Source: Mauremys mutica (taxonomy: Eukaryota > Chordata > Testudines > Geoemydidae). Taken from it: a stretch of DNA of 64,000 bases. The DNA lies in NCBI RefSeq assembly GCF_020497125.1, contig NC_059074.1:193968915-194032914 (forward strand). The letters are read 5' to 3'. The notes below the pieces were generated by a model, which had not been told where the DNA came from, searched no databases, and saw only the letters and a program-made list of their open reading frames with translations. Positions 56,037 to 64,000 of this stretch are shown here, in pieces. Made by a program: the position numbers and the translations under genes. How positions within the stretch are numbered: position 1 is the stretch's first letter; the number at the start of each line of letters is the position of its first letter.

Positions 56037-56938
56037 ATGGCTACTCTTACAGGGCCACTGGAACCTTTTGAGGAGACTATAGTGCAATGGCACGTATATA
56101 CTGAGCGTTTTGAGCTCTTGTTATTGCAAATGACATTACAGAAGAGAAGAAGGTGCCAATATTCTTAAGTCTTGTAGGGGCTAAGACCTACTCCCTGCTA
56201 CGCAGCTTACTACACCCTCTTAAGCCAGAGACCAAATCTTACAGTGACATTGTGGAAATCCTGGGGTCCCATTTTTCTCCAAAACCATTGGCAATTGCTG
56301 AAAGATATAGGTTCCACAAAAGAGACCAGAAAAAAGACAAAACAGTTGTACGATCTGTAGCAACTTGGAGAAAGCTTGCAGAACACTGTGAATTTATGGA
56401 GATACAAGATGATGCCCTTTGTGACAGGTTAGTGTGTGGCCTGCACAGTGAAGCTAAATGGAAGCGCCTATTGACAGAGGCTCAGCTTATCTTACAGAAG
56501 GCTGTTGACATTGCGGTCTCTATGGAACTGGCAACAAAGGAGCCGCAATCCATCGGTGCATCCCCTAGGGTGCTTAAAGTGTCACAAGAACCTACCCGCA
56601 AAACTGTGGGGAGTCAGGAATGTTACCGCTCTGGTAAGCTGGGTCACCATGCATTAGAATGCTGGTGTAAGGACCTGGTGTGTCTACACTGTGGCAAAAA
56701 GGGACATATTGAATGTGCCTGTAAACAAAAGAAAAAGAGGCCTGTGGTCTGGCCGATCAAAAAGAGAAATCTGCATACCCTAGAGCAGACCCAGGATGAC
56801 CAAGGAGACACCTCATCACAAGAAGAAGAGCCACTCCACATTTTGTCTTTGGCAGTGGGGTCACATGAATACTGGGTAACCTTGTTGTTGGACGGCAAAC
56901 CTATATGCATGGAACTGGAAACTAGTACAGCTATCTAG
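56037..56938 (+). pseudogene. Gypsy gag, with frameshift
   Basis: A start codon in good context lies at 56037, but the frame shifts near 56125-56150; the rest is open from 56153 to 56938. Its middle resembles the Gypsy capsid region. Two zinc knuckles follow near 56620-56730. In the first, the second cysteine is replaced by serine; the second (CLHCGKKGHIECAC) is an intact CCHC. The tail enters the protease, where the expected catalytic Asp-Thr/Ser-Gly is degraded to ETSTA, followed by a stop at 56936. Confidence 0.85.
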
Positions 56939-57245
56939 CTGATCTCTGAGACTGTGTATAAAGAAAAGCTACAGCATCTTCCGCTTAAAGCAACAAAAAC
57001 AGTTCTGAAGATATATACGGGAGAAGCTGTGCCCATATTGGGCACTACTGATGTTATGTTGGAGCTCAATGGACAGGCTGCTAAATTGCCACTGTTTGTG
57101 GTGAGAGGTAATTACCCAGCCTTAATGGGTAGGTCTTAGCTTAGGAAGATCCAGCTGAACTGGGCAGAAGTGCACCGAATGACTAAAGAAGAAACCCGTT
57201 ATACTAAGGAAACATGCTGCTTTTCTGGCGGAGGATCTGGGAAGT
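56939..57245 (+). pseudogene. Gypsy protease remnant
   Basis: The reading continues after the stop with residues typical of the retropepsin flap and C-terminal parts (AVPILGTTDVMLELNGQAAKLPLFVV...), then a stop at 57137. It is short and inactive. Confidence 0.65.
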
Positions 57246-57707
57246 ATGAAGGGAATCACTGTGACATTGAACGTTAAACCTGACAGTCAACCAAAATATC
57301 TGAAAGCCAGAACTGTGCCATATGCCATCAGGCCAAAGGTTGAAGCGGACCTGGAGCGCCTGGTCACAAATGGAGTCCTAATACCAGTTAGCCCATGGGC
57401 AACTCCTATTGTTCCAATAGTGAAGAAAGATGGCTCCCTCCGGATTTGCGGTGATTTTAAAGTCACTGTCAACCCAGTGTTGTGTGCAGAGCAATACCCG
57501 CTTCCCCGCATTGATGACCTCTTCGCAGGCCTGGTTGGGGGACAAAAGTTCAGTAAGATTGATCTGAGTAAGGCATATTTACAGATGCACGTCGATTAAA
57601 AGTTCCAAGAGCAGTTGACTATTGTGATGCATAAGGGGCTTTATCGATACTGTCACCTACCCTTCGGAATAACGTCTACTCCCGCCCTGTTGCAGAGGGC
57701 TATGGAC
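57246..57707 (+). pseudogene. Gypsy reverse transcriptase, N-terminal part
   Basis: It has WATPIVPIVKKDGSLRICGDF, then EQYPLPRIDDLFAGL and FSKIDLSKAYLQM, where the first catalytic Asp is in FSKIDLS. A TAA interrupts the frame at 57597, after which the sequence continues with HLPFGITSTPALLQRAMD-like residues. A frameshift near 57705 separates it from the next part. Confidence 0.85.
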
Positions 57708-58265
57708 CATGTGTGGCTTGCCAGGAGTCCAGTGCTATCTGGATGACATCCTGGTTACTAGAAGGAATGAGGAGGATCACCTAAAGAATGTAGAGGCTAC
57801 CCTACGAAGACTGGAAGAGTATGGCCTACGAGTCCGCAAAGACAAGTGTGAATTCTTCCAGCCCTCTGTTGAATATTTGGGACACATCATTGATGCTACA
57901 GGTCTTCATAAGGCCCCTGCAAAAGTTAAGACTATTATGGAGGCTCCCCCTGCTCTAAATGTTAGCCAGCTTCGCTCGTTTCTAGGACTATTGAACTATT
58001 ATGGAAAGTTCATCTCACAGTTAGCCACCCTGCTAAAACCACTTCATGAACTCCTTGGGCAGAACAAGGCCTGGAAGTGGACTGAAGCCTGTGATGTTGC
58101 ATTTAACAAAGCTAAGGATGCATTGCTAAATTCTGAAGTTCTGATGCACTTTGATCCATCCTTACCCCTACAGTTGGCCTCCGATGCATCCCCTTATGGA
58201 GTGGGAGCAGTCGTTTCATACATTATGCCTTCGGGAGACGAGAGACCTATTGCTTTTGCACTCTA
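57708..58265 (+). pseudogene. Gypsy reverse transcriptase C-terminal part and RNase H start
   Basis: An open stretch of 185 codons with the catalytic CYLDDILVT motif (both Asp intact), VEYLGHIID, the FLGLLNYYGKFI connection, and then the RNase H start LASDASPYGVGAV. It ends in a stop after RPIAFAL, just before the nested MITE. Confidence 0.9.
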
Positions 58266-58300
58266 AGCAAAGCAGAAACTAACTATGCCCAAATCGAACG

Positions 58301-58406
58301 TAGGGTGACCAGATGTCCCGATTTTATAGGTCTTTTTCTTATATAGGCTCCTATTATCCCCTACCCCCTGTCCCGCTTTTTCACACTTGCTGTCTGGTTA
58401 CCCTCA
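58301..58406. mobile_element. hAT MITE of about 106 bp nested in RNase H
   Basis: It starts TAGGGTGACCAGATGTCCCG and ends CTGGTTACCCTC, an inverted repeat. ATCGAACG (58293-58300) and TTCGAACG (58408-58415) flank it, seven of eight identical. The termini resemble the right end of the 822-bp element at 22780-23601. It must have inserted after the Gypsy element. Confidence 0.85.
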
Positions 58407-58660
58407 ATTCGAACGTGAGGCATTGGGAATCGTTTTCAGAATTCAGAAGTTTCATCAGTACCTGTTTGAATGGAAGTTTACTCTTCTCACAGACCATCAA
58501 CCCCTGACTTCAATTTTTGGACTCCACACAGGCATTTCTCCATTAGCTGCCAGTCATATGCAATGTTGGGCATTGTTACTTTCTGTGCACACAGATTAAA
58601 TCAAATATCAGAAATCCACTCTGCACAGCAATGCAGATGGTCTCTCAAGGCTGCCTTTGC
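58407..58660 (+). pseudogene. Gypsy RNase H, C-terminal part
   Basis: Directly after the MITE the translation gives FEREALGIVFRIQKFHQYLFEWKFTLL and then TDHQPL, the conserved end of Gypsy RNase H. It shifts frame near 58600, then reads NADGLSRLPL, which normally closes this domain. Confidence 0.85.
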
Positions 58661-59399
58661 CAGTCAAATGTCAAGATATTGCCAGAAGGAAATAATTTAC
58701 TTTGAACAGGTAGAGAATACACCCATTACCGCTACTCAGGTAAAGAAGCCAACTCGAGTTGACCCAGTATTGTCCTAAGTTATGGACCTGGCGATGCATG
58801 GTACATCTTGACGAACCTCCCCAGCCTTTCTAATGTTGGGACGACAGCTGCGCACTTGCTTTGATCTGCTGAAACCTTCTGAACCCCGACAAATTGTGCA
58901 ACGTCAGCAGCAAGATCAAGTCATCAGGCGTGCACCCAGAGCAAAAGACCGAACCTTTAGCCTGGGACAGCCAGTTTTGGCTCGGAATTATATTTCTGGA
59001 GCTAAATGGGTCCCTGCCACAGTCATCGCTCAAACAGGGCCTGTTTCCTACATAGTCCGGACTGCAGAGGATCTCACCTGGCAGCGACATGTAGTTCAGC
59101 TGCTGCCAGGTCATACCAGTCCTCAGGACACATCTTCAGTTGAGTTGCCTGATTTCACCACTTCCGGCGAGACACCGAATCAAGAGTCACCTGTTCCTGA
59201 CTTTTCCCCTCCATTACTGCTAGCGGCAGAGATACCCCTCTGCCCGGCACGAGCTGATACCACACCCTCACTCATTTGCCCTACGAACTCTGAGCCTATT
59301 ATCAGGCCTGCGCCCAAGACACTTTCAGGTCTAACACCACCAGAAGTCCGCTGTAATCCACCTAGAGACAGAAGGCCTCCTCAATGGCTGGTTCTTTAG
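58661..59399 (+). pseudogene. Gypsy integrase remnant: linker and C-terminal part only
   Basis: After RNase H only a short linker (VKKPTRVDPVLS) is left. At about 58810 the sequence jumps to the end of the integrase: AFLMLGRQLRTCFDLLKP, then WVPATVIAQTGPVSYIVRT, the GPY/F module that binds DNA or chromatin. The zinc-binding HHCC and catalytic DDE parts are missing. The frame 58833-59399 stays open for 188 codons and ends in a Pro-rich tail. Confidence 0.85.
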
Positions 59400-59511
59400 C
59401 TAGGGCGAACGGATGGATACGGGGCAAAATAATCCCCGGGGTTTAGCCGGGAACGGAGGCAGTCTACCCTCCTTCTGTAGTTTAGTGTTTGTTTTATTTA
59501 GGAGATGTTCT

Positions 59512-59530
59512 TATTAAGGGGGGAGGAATA
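59512..59530 (+). promoter_or_regulatory. Polypurine tract of the Gypsy element
   Basis: AAGGGGGGAGGAATA lies immediately before the 3' LTR, where plus-strand DNA priming is expected. Confidence 0.75.
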
Positions 59531-59729
59531 TGTTGCGTATTTGGTTGTTTTGGTAATAGAATGGTGTGTTGCTATGGCAACTGAGTTAGATTATTAGGGG
59601 ATAGCCCAGCCAGTTTTGGCTAATTTTGGTTAGTTCAGTGTGTGACAATAAATGGCTGCTTTCAAGGTTTACAGCTCTCTGTGTCTCCAGAGATTTCTTC
59701 CTAAAACTGTTGTCCCCAAGGACATAACG
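59531..59729 (+). repeat. 3' LTR, 199 bp
   Basis: It starts TGTTGCGTATTTGG and ends GGACATAACG; the terminal A seen in the 5' LTR is mutated to G. The AATAAATGG signal is retained. Confidence 0.9.
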
Positions 59730-59734
59730 GCTCC
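59730..59734. repeat. Target site duplication, right (GCTCC)
   Basis: Exact match to 55683-55687. Confidence 0.85.
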
Positions 59735-60272
59735 CACACAAAGAAGTTAAATAACTGACCAGTCAACACAGTATGGAAAACATGTAGATACATCTGCAGC
59801 CCAACGTCCCTGAAAATGGCCCATACCTCTCTTCAGTGAACTCAAAACTGGGTAGATAGATACAGGAATTAGATTGGCATCCACAATTCAACTGCAGGTG
59901 AAAAATGCTGGTACAAAATTTGCAAGTGAAATAATCTGAAAACATACCCCATGGGGTGACATTCAAGCCATCTGCATCAATTAAACCCAAATATTTGTCT
60001 TGTTGTTAAAGAGGAGAAAATAACACAATAAATATGTATTGGCAATGTAACATCTCTTCCGAAGTAAATCTGTTTAAGGCTCAGATAAGGAAAGCACTTC
60101 AATACAAGCTTAAGTCCATCCCTATTCCGAAAAGCACTGAAATACACATTACGCTTCAAGCATGTGCTAAAGTCCTAATGATATCAACAGGAGGTGCTCC
60201 AGTATGTGCCTGAATCATACAGTATGCTTTAAAAAAGCACATTGTCTGATATGATTGTATGATGTTTTCATA
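59735..60272. other. Non-coding with two small repeat relics
   Basis: Bases 60000-60065 (TTGTTAAAGAGGAGAAAATAA, then TTGGCAATG) recur in diverged form at 61985-62045. Bases 60078-60200 look like an old palindromic repeat (AAGCACTTCAATACAAGCTTAAG; CTTCAAGCATGTGCTAAAG). Confidence 0.4.
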
Positions 60273-60280
60273 TTCTATGT
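60273..60280. repeat. Target site duplication, left (TTCTATGT)
   Basis: Exact 8-bp match to 60592-60599. Confidence 0.9.
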
Positions 60281-60591
60281 CAGGGGTCGGCAACCTTTCA
60301 GAAGTGGAGTGCCGATTCTTCATTTATTCACTCTAATGTAAGGTTTCACATGTCAGTAATACATTTTAACGTTTTTAGAAGGTCTCTTTCTATAAGTCTA
60401 TAGTATATAACTAAACTATTGTTGTATGTAAAGTAAATAAGGTTTTTTAAATGTTTAAGAAGCTTCATTTAAAATTAAATTAAAATGCAGAGCCCCCCGG
60501 ACCAGTGGCCAGGACCCGGGCAGTCTGAGTGCCACTGAAAATCAGCTTGCGTGCCGCCTTTGGCACATGTGCCATAGGTTGCCTACCCCTG
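60281..60591. mobile_element. hAT-type MITE, 311 bp
   Basis: The ends CAGGGGTCGGCAACC and GGTTGCCTACCCCTG are inverted repeats with one mismatch, and the 8-bp flanking duplications are exact. The interior is AT-rich on the left and GC-richer on the right. The terminal sequence is like that of the Charlie/MER group of hATs. It is non-coding. Confidence 0.9.
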
Positions 60592-60599
60592 TTCTATGT
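60592..60599. repeat. Target site duplication, right (TTCTATGT)
   Basis: Exact match to 60273-60280. Confidence 0.9.
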
Positions 60600-63500
60600 G
60601 TACTAGGAACATTCAGAAATAGAGATAAACAATTAATAATATAGGGCTATTCCCAATACACAATGGGTGCAAACATTGTCTTTGAGATCCTACTCAGCAG
60701 AATAACTAAGCGAAAGTATTCTTGCCTTTGTTTATTACACAGTCACAAATATGATACCAAAATAATTATAGCAAATCTAAATTGCTGAACTTCCTTGCTG
60801 GCTTAATAGCCAGCTTGTGAAAATTGCCATATGGTGTTTAGAGTTGTATTTTCTAAGAGTCCATACTAAAAGTTAGGATCACACACACCAAGGACAGGAA
60901 CATGACACAGTTTTCATATCACAACTTCACATTAATGAATGCCCGCATCACGTTAATAATCCTGTCAGGCCTGTCAAGAGGGCACTGTGCTTACTATTTG
61001 GATGACACTTTGTCCCAGTCTCCATGTGAATAATTTGTCTTTCATCACCAGCGGAATTGCTTCCAAGTGTTTCTGTTTGACTGTGTGATTTCTGATCTCT
61101 GGCCTACTATTCCACTCATCCTTATCTAAAAGAGCAAATATAATCATGAAATGAAAAGTTGACAGCTAACAAATCTAAAAGTTTCAAAGGCAAATTGGCA
61201 CGAATTTTATTATGTGATTAATACAAGCTGACTCTCTATCCTGATGAGACTAGGTGGCTTCCCTGGGAAATACCCTTCTGCACCAGTTATTCTTAGGTGT
61301 TATTTCTGATTAATTATGCTCTCGCTCCATTAGAAAACTGATGGGTAACTTTGCACCTGTCTCTCTCTTTTTTATTTTACACAGTTAACTTCATTGAAAA
61401 ATTCATAGAAAATAAATGAATAGATGGCCAGTGCATCCAAGATTTTGCTGCAGTATAATGAGATTACGATGTATCCTTTCACATGTGTATAGACTGTATA
61501 CAAAATTGAAGGTCACTATAATGGTAACAAGAGATATAGCACCAAAGTTTCATTTAGGCATCAACACAGCTTCCTGTCTGCAGGCACATTTTTTCTACCC
61601 ATAAAATTGCACCCACAGTTCAATGTGAGTGGAATTATAAGCAGGCAGAAAAAATACCTGACTCATTGCTTAGCTTTAGGTGAATAGCCCCTTAAACCAA
61701 AGGAAAAACTCACATTTGTGAAGTTAAGCACATGCATAAGCATTTGCAGATCAGGGCCCTAACCATAAATATTTATGTTTCCAATTCGCTGCAGGCACAA
61801 AAATGCATTCACAAAACAGGCTACAATACAAGTTTCTATCATCACGGACTACTTCCTTTGAATTTCAGTGAGAGTTGGGTGCCTACCAGGGCCCTTTCAA
61901 AATCCCAGCTATCTAGTTTCAAAAGACACGCTACACCTGTATCACTTCAACAGCCTTGGCAAATATGCTCCAAATAGTTGCCTTTTTGTTAAAAAGAGGA
62001 GAAAATAAAGCAATTAGTTTTTGGCAATGCAGCATCCTTTCCAATTTACATTAAAAAATGCAGTTAATAGAAAACTAACATATTTGGGGGCCCTAAAATT
62101 TCATCTTCAGTAAAAATGAACAAAAATCAAACAGACTCCCACCTTTCCTCTTTGTTAGACAGTTTAAAATTAGATTGGGTGACTAATGCAGATAAAAATA
62201 TTCTGCAAATATTCATTTGCGTCAGCCACGTCATCCAGTTTCCTGACACAAGTGTTTGCAGAAAGCAACCTTCAAAGCAACTGCCAGTGTTTACTTTGGA
62301 AGAGTTTTTGTGCTCACCCAATCTAGGAACAGAAACAACTGCAGGTGACTTATGGGACCAGTCGTAACTACGTAATACAGCTCAGATTTAGAATATCCAT
62401 GGTGAATTCATAGCAGAAAACATTTGAAAAGGCTTTTGTCAAATACACTTGAACTACAAATACAGCTGAAGAAACTGAAAACTACTTGTGGATAAAAAGA
62501 ACTCAGATAGTTAAAATAAATTGTTCACTATGGGCCTGATCCAATGGGAACCTAACCATTCACCTCAAAGGGCTTCGGATCAGGTCCTATTTGCTCAGCT
62601 CCATTTTAAATGTTCCTAGGCTTAATTCTAAGGCTTAATCCTGCAGGCAAAGTTCAGAGTTTATTGGGAGTTTTGCCTGTTTGAAAACTGCTGGATCATC
62701 CCATAGAGGGTCAAATACAAGTAGTAATTAAAATAACTCACATGCTGCTAGCATGTCAACTAAAGCAAGCACATCAGGGTCCCAGCATAGATTTTAATTT
62801 GCTGCTAAATTACTCATTGATAGAAGCTCATATTTTGCAACTTCATTTTTAGTTAAGCCTAGGAAAAATGCAAGACCCGTATGATTAGCTATTTGATAGG
62901 GAGGCTTGCTATCAGTTGGTAGGTATTTATCTCCACTTGCTGCCTGAATTTTCATCATAATAGAAAATATCCATGCTATGTGCACATTAGCAACAACTTC
63001 TAATCCATCTATAGTAGCAAAAAATACCAGTGTTGCGGTGGGGGTAAGGGCTGGATATTTCCCTCCCAGGAAAAAGCTTGTGGGATAGATAAAGTAGGTC
63101 TGAAGCTCCACAAGGGGAGGGGCTTGATGAGTCATGCAGGAATCGAGTTCCCATGCTGGGGGTGGTCATGCTGGGAGAGGGCCCCTACACATTGTTCCTC
63201 TGTCCCCCCAGCAACACAGCTCGGAGGGGACGGTGTTCCTCTTGATTCTTTTCCATCCCTCACATTTCCACTCAGGGTCAATGGTGGTTTGACCAGCATT
63301 AGCCACCAGTCAGTTCTCCTCTCAGAAGTAAGCAAGTTAAGTGGAGCATGCTGAGCTGAGCAGTGTCCCCAGACATCTCACTGCTGCCCCAAGCCTGTGG
63401 AGACTTGAACCTACTGCATTTTCAAGTGTGACTTTCTACAGCCTCAGATGGAGGAGTAGCATGCATCAGAGCATCTGCTCACCCCACCCCCAAATAGTTC

Positions 63501-64000
63501 CTTGAGAAAATTCCAGGCAGGTTGGCTCCCATACAGCTGTGGGTCATGGTGGGCATCCAGTCGTAGATGAAAAGTAAATGCAACACTTGTCCAGGTTTAT
63601 TTTGCTCAGTCCATACTGATTATTCTTCTTATGTCTCTGATATCACCGGTTTAGCATAAGACAGTATATGTTAGTGGGTGACATTTTGCACCTCTAATTG
63701 GCATTTTTCAACATAACATCAGACCCAATACTCTCCTCTGTTTCTGTGAATGGAGCTAAAATCTGATGATCCTGGCTGGAAGCTGGGGAACGCAGAACAT
63801 GGAAGAACCTGCCTCCAAGGCATACTCCCTCTTTCCCCCAATAGCCATTCTCTGGCTCTGTGGGCTGAGAGGACGCAGTCTGAGGTCAAGAGTTGGCAGG
63901 GCCGGGGTGACTATACCCCTTTCTCCAATCCATAGGCAAGCCAGAACAGACTAACGCTAGCCAAATTACTATGAACCTTTGGAGTTTCTCCCACCACAGA
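60600..64000. other. Non-coding sequence, candidate conserved stretch, minor repeats
   Basis: No gene is recognised. Bases 60900-61250 have no repeat character and hold several TAAT-type motifs. Bases 61715-61760 and 62530-62690 carry relics of palindromic dispersed repeats (GTTAAGCACATGCATAAGC; GGGCCTGATCCAATGGG). Bases 63050-63450 are GC-richer, with short overlapping frames on both strands and no domain. Confidence 0.4.

Larger units (their letters stand above)
55688..59729 (+). mobile_element. Ty3/Gypsy LTR retrotransposon, 4.04 kb, internally deleted
   Basis: Two 200-bp LTRs in direct orientation, a 5-bp target duplication, gag with zinc knuckles, then protease, RT, RNase H and an integrase C-terminal part in the Gypsy order. 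The integrase zinc-binding and catalytic parts are absent, so a deletion of the order of 1 kb is inferred near 58780-58830. A small hAT MITE sits inside the RNase H region. Stops and frameshifts disable every gene. No envelope gene is present. Confidence 0.9.

Noticed and set aside
1..64000. CRISPR arrays, tRNA or rRNA genes, operons
   Set aside because: No regularly spaced direct repeats, no cloverleaf-type tRNA genes and no rRNA were seen. The repeat content shows this is animal nuclear DNA.

Overview
This looks like vertebrate nuclear DNA, most probably from a turtle (Testudines). A crocodilian is less likely but not excluded. The assignment rests on the mix of interspersed repeats: diverged CR1 LINEs, MIR and L2 relics, many GC-rich hAT-type DNA transposons with 8-bp target duplications, a DIRS element, a small Ty3/Gypsy element, and short repeats beginning TATCAGAGGGGTAGCC. 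No microbial gene, operon or host protein-coding gene was recognised. All longer open frames that make sense belong to transposons or lie inside GC-rich repeat DNA. The window is best read as intergenic or deep intronic DNA.

Layout. 1-7.4 kb is mostly unique AT-rich DNA with a hAT element at 1356-2021. 7.4-10.2 kb holds a second hAT, a TG/CA hairpin and a MIR. 10-19.7 kb is mostly unique, with degraded repeats and a purine-rich tract. 21.2-26.9 kb is one CR1 LINE on the minus strand, with recognisable ORF1, endonuclease and reverse transcriptase parts. It is split by three hAT-like elements and one 200-bp TA-flanked element. 27.9-28.5 kb is an old non-autonomous repeat into which a fold-back element with perfect 87-bp arms has inserted. 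34.8-35.3 kb has two adjacent GC-rich transposons. 37.4-38.8 kb is a CR1 3' part on the plus strand. 40.1-43.5 kb is a decayed DIRS retrotransposon on the minus strand with inverted terminal repeats and no recombinase. 52.1-54.1 kb holds two more DNA transposons. 55.7-59.7 kb is a complete-ended but internally deleted Ty3/Gypsy element carrying a nested hAT MITE. 60.3-60.6 kb is a hAT with perfect target duplications.

The most interesting signal is the short TATCAGAGGGG family, present in five copies. On its minus strand each copy has a compact fold resembling a hammerhead ribozyme core. Four of the five are flanked by 10-14 bp target duplications, and two carry an inverted piece of themselves at one end. 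Hammerheads, variable target duplications and inverted terminal fragments are known traits of Penelope-like retroelements, so I infer these are short Penelope-like relics. That assignment needs a library search.
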